From Hyphomicrobiales bacterium (GTDB taxonomy: Bacteria; Pseudomonadota; Alphaproteobacteria; Rhizobiales; Rhizobiaceae): 44,195 bases of DNA. The notes under the pieces were generated by a model. That model was not told the origin of the DNA. It made no database searches and was given only the letters and a program-made list of their open reading frames with translations. Where the stretch lies: positions 1-44,195 of the forward strand of contig UCEY01000032.1 of the NCBI GenBank assembly GCA_900471605.1, in the 5' to 3' direction. The translations under genes were made by a program, and so were the position numbers. Shown piece by piece: positions 8,316-18,167 of the stretch (the stretch's first letter is position 1; every line of letters starts with the position of its first letter).

Positions 8316-9725
8316 TCAAAAGATAGGTTTCGGCCCGCGATACAGGATCCAGTTGTAAATCTCCGTCATCTGGGCAGCCTTGGCCTGCCAGCTGTACCTT
8401 TTCCGGACACGCCTCGAAGTTGCATTACTGAGCGAAGACACAAGTCCTGGATTGATTTCCAGGTATTCGAATGCCTTGGTGAAACCGGCAATCAAGCTTT
8501 CACGGTCCTGAAAATCGACGGCTATGCCGGACTGATCGTCGATGAGCTCCGGCGGGCCGCCGTAATTCGCAACGATCGGGACCAGCCCCATCGACATCGC
8601 CTCCAGAACGACGCCCCCTCCAAACTCCCGGACGCTCGGGAGCGCCAGCACGTGATATCCGGCGAGCGTCGACGCCATGTCCCTTTGCTCCACCCACCCG
8701 GCAAACTTGATGGATTTCCAAAGCCCCTTCCGGCGCACCGTCTCTTCCAGCTCTTTTCGCTGCGGACCGTCGCCGACAATGAGAACCTCGATATTCAAGC
8801 GTCCGCGATAGGCAGCCACGGCCTCGATGAGGACGTCGGCGCCCTTATAGGGCACCAGCCTGCCGATAAAGGCGATCGCCAGCCTGTCGCCGGAGAGTTC
8901 CCGTAGTTGAAACGGAAAACGCTCCGGATCGGCCGCGTTTTCCGGAATGAGAAAAGCCCGTTCCGCACAGCTTGCCGGAAGTTCCCCGAGTGTGTGGCGG
9001 GATCCGGCGATAAGGGCTGCCGCCTCCGAGCGCGTCGCCCGGTAGGACGGCATCAGGAAGTGAAGCTTCCGGATTGCCGACAGCCATTCCCGCTCACGGC
9101 TTCGCACGTCGGAAAAGCCCTTCGGCCAGGGAACGCCGCCATTGAGAGGGCCGAGCACGAACGGAATGCCGTACTTTTTAAGCTTGCCCACGATCGGACT
9201 TTGGCTCGTGGGGCTGAGCGGAGTGATCCGGTGCACCAGATCGAATTCGCCGGCCATCAGCCGCTTGCCAAGCAGCCTCCAGACTTCGCGCTCGAAACTA
9301 TAATAGGAAAACGAGGAAAGGGCCGTCACCACCGTCCAGCCCTTGTTCGCGCCGCCCCGCAGACGCTCGCTGAGGCGATAAAAGGCCCGCGCCACTCTTT
9401 CGTTGTCGATAGCGATGAAATCGCGCTCCTCGACCAGGCCGGCGCGCAACAGGGCATCCCGGTTGCGGATCTGCGTGACGAGCAGGGCGTCGGTTCTCTG
9501 CATGATGGCGTGGGCAAGGTTCCAGCCGACCAGCGGCACGCTGGTCCATTCCGGGTTCGCCGCCTCCGCGATCAGCAAGGGCCGGAGCGCCTTGCCTGGC
9601 GATTTCGTGATGCTGGAATGGACACCGTTTTCGGTCCGCTGCTGTGGGAAAATATGACCTGCGGACGGCGGCCATGCACGGGAGGCCGGGAGAAGGCTGT
9701 CGGAATCCGGGACTGTTACGCTCAT
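8316..9725 (-). CDS. Family 4 glycosyltransferase (EPS assembly)
   Basis: The protein is 469 residues from ATG 9725, which has AGAGGG 8 bases upstream. The N-terminal 45 residues are poorly conserved and polar. A GT-B fold follows: an N-terminal half ending near residue 270, then the donor-binding half beginning A-I-A-F-I-G-R-L-V-P-Y-K-G, with V-G-D-G-P next and the GT4 signature E-F-G-G-G-V-V-L-E (E-x7-E). It transfers a sugar from a nucleotide donor to a growing lipid-linked oligosaccharide in the cytoplasm, retaining anomeric configuration. It lies between the regulator and the flippase gene, both also on the minus strand, with gaps over 200 bases, so it may have its own promoter. Sugar and linkage cannot be told from sequence. 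Confidence 0.88.
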   Translation of the reverse strand: MSVTVPDSDSLLPASRAWPPSAGHIFPQQRTENGVHSSITKSPGKALRPLLIAEAANPEWTSVPLVGWNLAHAIMQRTDALLVTQIRNRDALLRAGLVEERDFIAIDNERVARAFYRLSERLRGGANKGWTVVTALSSFSYYSFEREVWRLLGKRLMAGEFDLVHRITPLSPTSQSPIVGKLKKYGIPFVLGPLNGGVPWPKGFSDVRSREREWLSAIRKLHFLMPSYRATRSEAAALIAGSRHTLGELPASCAERAFLIPENAADPERFPFQLRELSGDRLAIAFIGRLVPYKGADVLIEAVAAYRGRLNIEVLIVGDGPQRKELEETVRRKGLWKSIKFAGWVEQRDMASTLAGYHVLALPSVREFGGGVVLEAMSMGLVPIVANYGGPPELIDDQSGIAVDFQDRESLIAGFTKAFEYLEINPGLVSSLSNATSRRVRKRYSWQAKAAQMTEIYNWILYRGPKPIF

Positions 9726-10036
9726 CTGCAAAACCCTCTGCGATGGGAGTAGCCTTTATGGGGGACGAACCGCGCCATGCCCACAGCATCCGGTGAATTT
9801 ATGGTTTTGCGCATGGAGTATTTCCACATTGCACTTGCTGAAATTACATGAATATGGCGGTTGAGTAATCGTTACTCCCGAGACGCCACAAGTATCTTCT
9901 GACGAATATGGTATTTCGAGCTCTCCTCTTCATCAATCTATCGGAAGTGGGAGAATGTTACCGCTTTAGGGGTAAGATGGAATCTTCCATCGCCGTCGCT
10001 CGGCTGAATTACCGGCAGCTTTTGATTTGATTGGAA
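9726..10036. promoter_or_regulatory. Promoter region of the GT4 gene with two short palindromes
   Basis: No gene is seen. Two near-perfect dyads stand out: GAGTAA-TCG-TTACTC at 9863-9877 and GATGGAA-TC-TTCCATC at 9976-9991. They lie upstream of the minus-strand GT4 gene and just downstream of the flippase gene. They are plausible regulator binding sites; the second could alternatively be a small hairpin at the flippase 3' end. Confidence 0.45.
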
Positions 10037-11488
10037 TCAGAACATGCCGCCGACGCGCTCGAAAACCATCGTCGCGAGGGTTCCGGCCAGGAAACCGGCC
10101 GGCCAAGCCAAAAGAACGCCGGCTTCATAGGGCAGGCTGTGCAGGCCGTGGCGCCGGTTGAAATAGAAGATGACGGCGAAAACTGGCAGGCCATAAAGGG
10201 CGATCGCCCACAACGCGCCGTAAAATCCGAATGTATAATAAGCAAGCGGGATCGAGACGAAAATCGAGACCGCCCGGACAAAGTTGAGGACCGTCTGGTT
10301 TCGGGGTTCGTTGACGGCGAGGTAGATCGCCGACAGCGGACCGAAACGCGTGGTCAAGAGACTGAACGACAATATTTGAATGATCGGCGCGGCGTCCAGG
10401 TAACGGTCGTCATAGAGAAATTCGATGATCGCTCTGCCACCCGAGAAGATCGCCCCGGCGCTTCCGATGAACACCAGATCGAAAGGAAGCCGAATTTTCA
10501 GAAACATGCTCCGGAGTTGATCGGGCCGCTCCCGCGCCACCTTGCTCAGCGCCGGCATCGCAACGGTTGAAAACAGCCGCCCGCCGGCGCCCTCCAGCAT
10601 CGCGATGAGATTGAAGGCCAGGCTGTAAAGGCCGAGCATCATCGGACTCGTCCAACCGGCGAGAAAAACGCGATCCCCATTCGCCGCGATCACAGTCAGG
10701 ATCGAAGACAGCATGATCCACCGGCCGAAGCGGATGAGATCCCCGACCGCCGCCTTCTCCCACGAGAGGCTGTTGTTGGTGCCGGGGAGCCATACGTGGC
10801 TCAGAATGGTGGTCACGATGCAGGATACGAATGTGGAGGCGACGAACGACCAGATCGAACCCGTCGTCCAGGCGAGCACGACCGCGACCATGAGGCTGAT
10901 CACCTGCGCTGCGATCTCCATGATCGTCAGCCGTCTGAGATTGAGATGCCGGAAGGCCGAGATGATTTTCGTCGATTGCAGCCCCATGATGACGGTACAG
11001 AACGACAGCGCCATGATGATCGCGGGAAGCTCGGGGACGGTATAGACGGATCCGGCGGGGAACAGGCCGTAATGGGCCGCACGTCCTATCCCGATCGCCA
11101 CCAGCACGCAGGCGAACCAGATCAGGCATCCGTGCAGGATCTGCAACGTCCAGGCGGTATCGAGATAGGATTGCTCGTCTCCCATCCGGCTCTGGATCGC
11201 CGCGGGCCTGAGGCCGAGGTCGGAGAGCATGGAGATCGACACCTGAACCATGGTGGCAACCGCCATGATGCCGAACATTTCCGGTATCAGCAGGCGCGTC
11301 AGGATGAGGCTGCTGGCGATGCGCAGCACCTGCAGCAGGGCGTACCCCATCATCGACCAGCCGGCGGCCCGCATGATGACGTTGCGGAAACGCGGCTGCG
11401 CCTCGACGGGGGAAGCAGGTGAGACGAGCACGTCTGCAGGGCCGGAAGGTTTCCCATCCCAATCAGGAGAAATAGTTGCTTCGGCCAC
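10037..11488 (-). CDS. Wzx-type polysaccharide flippase (MOP superfamily)
   Basis: This 483-residue protein has about twelve to fourteen hydrophobic segments and the opening typical of Polysacc_synt_3/lipopolysaccharide biosynthesis proteins: an amphipathic start, then G-W-S-M-M-G-Y-A, and R-L-L-I-P-E-M-F-G-I-M-A near residue 70. The start is GTG 11488, chosen because AAGGAG lies 6 bases upstream. Such proteins flip undecaprenyl-diphosphate-linked repeat units from the cytoplasmic to the periplasmic face of the inner membrane. It is the only Wzx candidate in the window, so it is the likely partner of the sugar phosphotransferase (27335) and the polymerase (42494). It is followed, in the direction of transcription, by the GT4 gene, and lies 130 bases downstream of the PKS gene on the same strand. 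Confidence 0.88.
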   Translation of the reverse strand: MAEATISPDWDGKPSGPADVLVSPASPVEAQPRFRNVIMRAAGWSMMGYALLQVLRIASSLILTRLLIPEMFGIMAVATMVQVSISMLSDLGLRPAAIQSRMGDEQSYLDTAWTLQILHGCLIWFACVLVAIGIGRAAHYGLFPAGSVYTVPELPAIIMALSFCTVIMGLQSTKIISAFRHLNLRRLTIMEIAAQVISLMVAVVLAWTTGSIWSFVASTFVSCIVTTILSHVWLPGTNNSLSWEKAAVGDLIRFGRWIMLSSILTVIAANGDRVFLAGWTSPMMLGLYSLAFNLIAMLEGAGGRLFSTVAMPALSKVARERPDQLRSMFLKIRLPFDLVFIGSAGAIFSGGRAIIEFLYDDRYLDAAPIIQILSFSLLTTRFGPLSAIYLAVNEPRNQTVLNFVRAVSIFVSIPLAYYTFGFYGALWAIALYGLPVFAVIFYFNRRHGLHSLPYEAGVLLAWPAGFLAGTLATMVFERVGGMF

Positions 11489-11618
11489 GGCAGACTCCTT
11501 ACTTCAATACTCTACTGGTCTGATTCTCTATGCGGGAAGGCGACCGGAGGCAGTGCCGCCGCCCGCGGGGAAAGCATGGACGCCGGCGCTCGCCACGGAA
11601 ACGGATCGCCTTTGACCA

Positions 11619-14600
11619 TTACGCAAGCTCGATCACCGGTTCCAAGGCGGGTGAGACCGCCTGAACCGATTGCCCCGACCCGGTCTCATGAAGTTTGTGC
11701 CGGCCGGCGGCCTCGGCAACGACGGCGCGCATGCGCTCGGCGAGCACGCGGACATAAGGGTCCAGAACCATGCTGTCGTGATCTCCCGGCACCTCGGACA
11801 CGCTGAGATGGGTGACATGCCCGCTCCAGCCATTGTCGGGAAGCAGGATATCGCGGTTCTCCTTGAGGCAGCGCCCGCCGCCGAGCCGGTAGAAGACGGC
11901 AGGCTTGGGGCGGAACAGGGTGACCGCTCCGGCATAGGGTTTCACCTGGTATTGATGAGCCGCGCGCCTGAACGCCACTTCGATCTTCTCGTTGTTGAAA
12001 TGCTCCGTCGGCCCGGCCTGATGCTCGGCCTCTCGCTTTGCGCGGCCGTCCATCTTGTCCCGCAGCCGGTCCTGCAGGTATTTGGCGAGGTAGTTGGCCT
12101 TGTGGCGGCGGATATCCTGCAGCTTCATACTGATACGGTCGCGCAGATCCAGTCCCGGCTGCCGCGGCAGGGGCGTATCCAGCATCACCACGTGGGAAAC
12201 CTCTTCCCCGGCCTCCTGAAGTTGCCGGGCCATTTCATAGGCAGTGATGCCGCCGCCGGAATATCCGGCAAGAAGATAGGGCCCGTTGGGCTGCACGGCG
12301 CGGATTTCTGCGATGTAATCCGCCGCCATGTCCTCGAAGGTCGCATGCGGCTCGTGGTCGCCGTAGAGTCCGCGGGCCTGAAGCCCGTAGACCGGCCTGT
12401 CGGCCCCCATGGTCATTGCCAGATGGCGAAGGTTGAGGACATTGCCGAACATGCCGGCGCAGATGAACAGCGGCACGGCCTTGGCGTCCCTGCCCGGATT
12501 CATCAGCACGAGATGAACCGGCTTGGCGGCCGTCGTCGGATGAGCCGCGGCTTCCGATCCTGCCGCCTCGCCTCCATCCGGCAGCTCGGCGGCGATGCGC
12601 TCGGCACATTGGGCAATCGTCGGCGCCTCGAACAGTGTCGATATCGGCAGGTCGAGGCCGTATTGCTTCTTGATCATCCGGAACAGGCGAACTGCGATCA
12701 GCGAATGCCCGCCCATGTCGAAGAAACTGTCGTGGATGCCGACCTTGGCGATACCGAGAAGTTCCCGCCAGTAGCCGGCCAGCGTTTCCTCGACGGCGTT
12801 GCGCGGCTCGACGAACTCGTTCTCGAGATCCGGCCTCTCGAAACTGTCACCTGACGGCATCGCGGTTTCGGCAGAGGCATCGATCCATTCGCGCAACACA
12901 TCCAGATCGATCGAACTGATGATCGGCTGGGATTCGGAAATGCCGAGCACACGTTGCAGCGCCGAAAAACCTTCCGCCGGCAGAATGCCGTTGCGCACCT
13001 GGGTGCCGAGCTTCAGCATCGCCGGAGAAAGGGCCGCCGGCTTGGCTTTCCCAACAGCCAGCGCGTCAGCGGAGGGCGCGGCACCAAGAGCGAGATCGTT
13101 TTCCAGCCGGCGCATGACGAATTTCGCGGCTTCGAAGACGACATTGCCGTGAGCGTCGGTGATCGAAACGTCGAAGGCCGCATAACCCTCGCCGAAATCG
13201 CTGCTGTCGGCGAGCCTGACGATACTGATGATCTCGGCCGGCAATGGCTTGTGAAGGACCACCCGGCCATAGGTTGCCGGCGCCCAAAGCGAGGTCTCGG
13301 CGTCGTAATCCCTGGCAAGTTCCATGGCAAAGCCGGTGGCTATGTCGAGCAGGCCCGGATGCAGCAGAACGCCTTTGGCCAGATCATCGGCAAACGACGG
13401 GTCCAGTTTCAGGTCCGCGATCGCCCGGCCTTGCCCGATCGCCATGGAGCGCAGGACGGCCCAGCGGGGGCCGAAGCGGATGTGCTTCTCCTGAACTGCG
13501 CGAAGCGTGCTGCCGCCTCCGGCAACCCGTGTCTCGTTGCATGAAGAGGCGACGGCTGCGATGTCGACCGTCCCGCCCCCCTGTTGCGGCAGCTGTTTGA
13601 GGATCGCCTCGGCGTGCTTGACGAACGGCCCCTCCTCGCCGTCCGCCGGGCCTGCCAGAACCACGACGCGGAAATGTTCCGCCATCGGCTCCAGCCGGAC
13701 GCGAACGGCTTTCGTCTCGCCGTCGTTAAAGACAAGCGGTCTCAGGAATACGAGGTCCGCCACTTCCGCCTCGAACGGAAGTCCGTATTCCCGAGCCGCC
13801 TGTGTAACCAATTCCAGATAGCCGGTGCCCGGCATGACCGCCTGGCCGGACAGAAGCCGATGCTCGTCGAGCATCCATTCCGTCTCGGGGCTGATCAGCG
13901 CCTCGAGCCAGGGCAGTCCCGCCTCGTCCTCCTTCCAGTGCTGGAAGAACGGACCGCCCGCAGGTGCGCACACCGGTGCGATCAGGCCGTCGCTCGCCGA
14001 CCCGCCGAGCGCCCGTGCCGCAAGACCGACCCCGCTCCAGACGCCCCAATGCAGCGCAATGGTGGTCCGGTCGGCGCGATGCGAACGGCTCTGGGCAAAC
14101 GCGTTGAGATAGGCGTTGGCGGCAACGTAATCGACCTGCCCCGCCCGCACCACGTCGGTGCTGGTGGAGGAGAACATCAGGAAGAAGTCGAGCGCCACGT
14201 TTTCGAACGCCGCGTCCAGCACGGTCGTGCCGAGCACTTTCGGCGTCAGAACCCTGTCGATGCTGTCCCGAGTCTTGGTCTGGATCAGTCCGTCTTCGAC
14301 CGTGCCGGCCGCATGAAAGACGCCGTTGATCTCGCCGAAGCGGGAAAGCGACATTTCCATCGCCCGGCTCATCTGCTCCGGATTGCCGACGTCGCCGACG
14401 AGATAGAGGACTTCCGCACCCTTCTCTTCCAACCGCCGGATCGCCGAGATCGCCCGGCGAATACCGTCATGGTCGTGGGTACGGTCGTAGAATTCCCAGT
14501 TTTCCCGCGCCGGCAGAACCAGGCGGCCGACAAGCACGATCCGCGCACGGAACTGGCCCGCAAGCTCATCCGCAAGCGCCAGAGCAACATCGCTCAAGCC

Positions 14601-17600
14601 GCCGGAGAAGAAGTAGACGCCGCCCTCGCGCAGTTTCGCCTGCTCGGCGGATAGAACATTCAACGGCATCCGCTGATGCACCTGTGTCCAGCGCCGCCCC
14701 TTGCGGTACGCGACCACTTCCGACCCCGGCCTCGCATGCAGATCTTCCCAGAGCTGCCCGATCAACGCCGCCGGATCCGCGCCGTCCTGTTTCTCTTGCC
14801 CCTCCGCAACACGGGTGAAGGCAAAACGTTTGCCACGCTGCTCCGCCCTGGTCGACAGATCGATGTCGATCATCCTGACCGTCGCACCTGCCATTTCCTT
14901 CGGCAGCACGAGACCCGGCCCCAGAACGGTCGCCTTCTCGGGATAGGGCAAGGCTTCGCCCGAAACCTGCTGCATGCCGTTGGTGATGACGGTGAACTGC
15001 ATGTCCGGAACGCTGGCTGCGTCCCCCAGCGCCTGGGCGAGATGCAGCAGGCTGTCGAAACCGCATTCCTGGTTTCGATGGAAGAAGTTCGAGCCCGGCC
15101 GGAAGGTCTCGGCCTGGGTCAGCAGCCACATATGGACGATGCGCGACGGCAGGCCGCCATCGCCGGCAAGCCCGGCGACGAGAGCATCATATCCGGCGCG
15201 GCCCAGTTCCGGGCAGAGCATATAATCCTCGGCGCTGCGGCGAATGAAGGCGTCGCCCAGGGATACCGTGACGACACGATGCCCCGTGTTCCTCAGCGCA
15301 CCGACCAGCTTCTGCCCGATCCCGGCCTCGTCGAGGAAGAAGAGCCAGGATTGCGCCTGTTTTTCCGCGCCGAGCTCGTAGTCGGCAAGCGTCTGCTTCC
15401 AGGACGGGCGATAGCCCCAGCGAGTGATGTCGGGCTCTTTCGAAAGGATTGGTTCGGCACTTTTGCCTTTCTCGTTCGCTCCGGCACGGTCGATGAAGAA
15501 ACGCTTGTGCTGGAACGGATAGGCCGGCAGCCGGACCCGGCGCGGCGAACGGCCCTGCCAGAGGCGATCGATATCGACATCGAGGCCGGTGGCCCAGGCC
15601 CGCCCGACTGCGGCAAGGAAATAAAGCCGGTCGTCGCCCGCCTCGTCCGGATGCGGCAGGCTGTTGATCACCTGGTTTGCGGGGATCGATCCTTGTGCCT
15701 TCGCCAGCGACGACAGAACCCGCCCCGGACCCACCTCGATATAGATGCGTCCGGGTTCCGCCGAGAGCGCCGCCATGCCGTTCGCGAAATGAACGGTCGA
15801 ACGAAGGTGACCGACCCAATACATCGGATCGGTCGCCTCTTCGGCGCTCAGCGGCAAGCCCGTACGGTTGGATAGGATCGGAATTGCCGGGGCGCGAAGA
15901 GTAATGTCGCGCAGAAAAGCCTCGAATGCTTTGAGGATGGGCGTGACCAGTCGCGAGTGTGCCGCGATGTCGATCGGCACGCGGGTCGCATCGATGCCCT
16001 GCGTCGCCAGGAACTCGCGAAACATATCGAGATCCTCGTTGAGGCCCGACACGACGCAAAGCGACGGCGCATTGACCGAAGCGATGTCGAGCGACGACGG
16101 CAGCAGCTCCGATAGCCGGTCGTGATGGAGCGGCACGCTCATCATGCCGCTCGGCCGGATCGTTTCGAACAGCTTTCCACGCAGATATACAAGATTGACG
16201 GCGTCCTTGAAGGACATCACGCCGGCCAGGCAGGCTGCGGCGTTCTCGCCCATGGAATGGCCGATCAGCGCCTTCGGCTTCACGCCCCAATCCATCCAGA
16301 GGCGGGCAAGGCCGATCTCGGTAATCAGGATCGCGGGCAGCTGGAGCGACGGACGGAGGAACGCTTTCGCGGAGGCCGCGGAATTCTCGCCCAGCCAGAT
16401 CGTGCGGATCTCCTTCGCCGCATCGTCCGGCAGATAGGAAAGCCCTTCCTCGACGATCGCCCGGAATGTCCGGTCCTCCTCATGGAGCCGCTTTGCCATG
16501 CCGACATATTGAGCGCCGCCGCCCGGAAACAGGAAAATGGCGCCGGCATTGTTCGGCACGGGCTGATGAACGAAACCGCGGCTGCCGGGGTTGGAGAGGG
16601 CCGCAATGGCATCTTCCCGGCCACGGACCGCCAGCACCATGCGATGGTCGAAATGCTTTCGGCCATGCTGCAGGGTATAACTGACGTCATCCACCGAAAG
16701 GCCGGGCTGGGCTGCCATCGCCGATCCGAGCCGCTCGGCGGCCTGGTCGACAGTCTTGCGCTGGCGGGCCGAAAGGAACAGCAGCATCGGATCGGAATCG
16801 GCCCCGGCCTGCCCATCGCCCGCCGCAGCCTCCGGCACGTAGCGGGTCGGCGCCTGTTCGATGATGGCATGGACATTGGTGCCGCCAACGCCGAGCGAAT
16901 TGACAGCGGCCCGGCGGGGACCGGGCGCATGCGGCCATTTCACCAGCTTGTTGTTGACCCGGAAGGGGCTCTTTTCGAAATCGATCGAAGGATTGGGGCG
17001 TTCGAAGCCGAGTGTCGGCGGGATCTCCCCCTCGTTGACGGCGAGCGTCGCCTTGATAAGGCCGACGACGCCGGCTGCCGTATCGAGATGGCCGATATTC
17101 GATTTGACCGATCCGACATGGCAGAAACCGGTCCGGTCGGTGCTTTGCCTGAAGGCCGTCGTCAGCGCCTCGATCTCGATCGGATCGCCGAGATACGTGC
17201 CTGTGCCGTGGCACTCGACATATTGAATGGTGTCGGCTTCGACGCCCGCGAGCCCCTGAGCCTCGAGAACCGCCTCGGCCTGCCCGCTGACGCTCGGCGC
17301 GAGATAACCGGCCTTGCTGCTGCCATCGTTGTTGACAGCGGTGCCCTTGATCACCGCATGGATCACATCGCCGTCGCGCAATGCGTCCGAAAGCCGGCGA
17401 AGCACGACCACGCCGACGCCGCTGCCGAAAATGGTACCGGCCGCGCGATGATCGAAAGGCCGGCAGTGGCCGTCCGGCGAAAGGATCTCGCCTTCCTGGA
17501 ACGTATATCCGCGCCGGTGCGGAAATTCGATCGTCACGCCGCCGGCAAGCGCCATGTCGCACTCGCCGGAGATCAGGCTCTGGCAGGCATAGTGCACAGC

Positions 17601-18167
17601 GACCAGCGACGTGGAACAGGCCGTCTGCACGTTGACGCTCGGACCCCGCAGGTCGAACGTGAAGGAGGCGCGCGTCGCCAGGAAATCCTTGTCGTTGCCC
17701 GTGTGGCGCAGCAGGAACATGCCCACCTGATCGATCAGGTTGCGGTTGCTGCAGACGTTGAAATAGAAATAGCTTCCCATGCCGCAGCCGGCAAAGATGC
17801 CGACCGGGCCGGGCTGATTGTTCGGCGTCCGGCCGGCATCCTCCATGGCTTCCCAGGCGCATTCGAGGAAATGCCGGTGCTGGGGATCCATGATCGCCGC
17901 CTCCTTCGGGTTCAGGCCGAAGAATTCCGCGTCGAACATTTCCATATCGGGAAGATCGGCGCCGCGTGGCACGTAGTTGGGATGGTGGAGCTGCTCGGGA
18001 TCTTCGCCTTCGGCGATCAGGTCTTCCGGCGAAAACGTACGGATGGATTCCACGCCGTTTCGCAGGTTCTGCCAGAATTCCGCAACATTGCGCGCACCCG
18101 GCACTCTCAAAGCCATGCCGACGATCGCAATATCGCTGGCACAGACCTGGTTGGACCCCTCAAGCAT
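11619..18167 (-). CDS. Type I polyketide synthase, KS-AT-KR-DH-ACP-TE
   Basis: The protein is 2182 residues from ATG 18167 (GTG 18173 is an alternative). Domains, numbered from the ATG: KS about 10-438 with Cys184, His320 and His360; AT about 543-835 with G-H-S-M-G-E (Ser638) and His737 in A-A-H-S, which does not settle malonyl versus methylmalonyl choice; a ketoreductase structural half about 915-1110 and catalytic half about 1185-1390; DH about 1430-1690 with H-x3-G-x4-P (His1436) and Asp1608; ACP about 1785-1860 with G-G-H-S (Ser1822); TE about 1895-2150 with G-Y-S-G-G-G (Ser1970) and His2130. The KR keeps Ser, Tyr1347 and Asn1351, but its NADPH loop reads G-G-L-S-D-V-A instead of G-x-G-x-x-G, so reduction may be lost. 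The TE suggests hydrolytic or transfer release. It is divergent from the NRPS gene and needs a PPTase such as the one at 23094. Confidence 0.95.
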   Translation of the reverse strand: MLEGSNQVCASDIAIVGMALRVPGARNVAEFWQNLRNGVESIRTFSPEDLIAEGEDPEQLHHPNYVPRGADLPDMEMFDAEFFGLNPKEAAIMDPQHRHFLECAWEAMEDAGRTPNNQPGPVGIFAGCGMGSYFYFNVCSNRNLIDQVGMFLLRHTGNDKDFLATRASFTFDLRGPSVNVQTACSTSLVAVHYACQSLISGECDMALAGGVTIEFPHRRGYTFQEGEILSPDGHCRPFDHRAAGTIFGSGVGVVVLRRLSDALRDGDVIHAVIKGTAVNNDGSSKAGYLAPSVSGQAEAVLEAQGLAGVEADTIQYVECHGTGTYLGDPIEIEALTTAFRQSTDRTGFCHVGSVKSNIGHLDTAAGVVGLIKATLAVNEGEIPPTLGFERPNPSIDFEKSPFRVNNKLVKWPHAPGPRRAAVNSLGVGGTNVHAIIEQAPTRYVPEAAAGDGQAGADSDPMLLFLSARQRKTVDQAAERLGSAMAAQPGLSVDDVSYTLQHGRKHFDHRMVLAVRGREDAIAALSNPGSRGFVHQPVPNNAGAIFLFPGGGAQYVGMAKRLHEEDRTFRAIVEEGLSYLPDDAAKEIRTIWLGENSAASAKAFLRPSLQLPAILITEIGLARLWMDWGVKPKALIGHSMGENAAACLAGVMSFKDAVNLVYLRGKLFETIRPSGMMSVPLHHDRLSELLPSSLDIASVNAPSLCVVSGLNEDLDMFREFLATQGIDATRVPIDIAAHSRLVTPILKAFEAFLRDITLRAPAIPILSNRTGLPLSAEEATDPMYWVGHLRSTVHFANGMAALSAEPGRIYIEVGPGRVLSSLAKAQGSIPANQVINSLPHPDEAGDDRLYFLAAVGRAWATGLDVDIDRLWQGRSPRRVRLPAYPFQHKRFFIDRAGANEKGKSAEPILSKEPDITRWGYRPSWKQTLADYELGAEKQAQSWLFFLDEAGIGQKLVGALRNTGHRVVTVSLGDAFIRRSAEDYMLCPELGRAGYDALVAGLAGDGGLPSRIVHMWLLTQAETFRPGSNFFHRNQECGFDSLLHLAQALGDAASVPDMQFTVITNGMQQVSGEALPYPEKATVLGPGLVLPKEMAGATVRMIDIDLSTRAEQRGKRFAFTRVAEGQEKQDGADPAALIGQLWEDLHARPGSEVVAYRKGRRWTQVHQRMPLNVLSAEQAKLREGGVYFFSGGLSDVALALADELAGQFRARIVLVGRLVLPARENWEFYDRTHDHDGIRRAISAIRRLEEKGAEVLYLVGDVGNPEQMSRAMEMSLSRFGEINGVFHAAGTVEDGLIQTKTRDSIDRVLTPKVLGTTVLDAAFENVALDFFLMFSSTSTDVVRAGQVDYVAANAYLNAFAQSRSHRADRTTIALHWGVWSGVGLAARALGGSASDGLIAPVCAPAGGPFFQHWKEDEAGLPWLEALISPETEWMLDEHRLLSGQAVMPGTGYLELVTQAAREYGLPFEAEVADLVFLRPLVFNDGETKAVRVRLEPMAEHFRVVVLAGPADGEEGPFVKHAEAILKQLPQQGGGTVDIAAVASSCNETRVAGGGSTLRAVQEKHIRFGPRWAVLRSMAIGQGRAIADLKLDPSFADDLAKGVLLHPGLLDIATGFAMELARDYDAETSLWAPATYGRVVLHKPLPAEIISIVRLADSSDFGEGYAAFDVSITDAHGNVVFEAAKFVMRRLENDLALGAAPSADALAVGKAKPAALSPAMLKLGTQVRNGILPAEGFSALQRVLGISESQPIISSIDLDVLREWIDASAETAMPSGDSFERPDLENEFVEPRNAVEETLAGYWRELLGIAKVGIHDSFFDMGGHSLIAVRLFRMIKKQYGLDLPISTLFEAPTIAQCAERIAAELPDGGEAAGSEAAAHPTTAAKPVHLVLMNPGRDAKAVPLFICAGMFGNVLNLRHLAMTMGADRPVYGLQARGLYGDHEPHATFEDMAADYIAEIRAVQPNGPYLLAGYSGGGITAYEMARQLQEAGEEVSHVVMLDTPLPRQPGLDLRDRISMKLQDIRRHKANYLAKYLQDRLRDKMDGRAKREAEHQAGPTEHFNNEKIEVAFRRAAHQYQVKPYAGAVTLFRPKPAVFYRLGGGRCLKENRDILLPDNGWSGHVTHLSVSEVPGDHDSMVLDPYVRVLAERMRAVVAEAAGRHKLHETGSGQSVQAVSPALEPVIELA

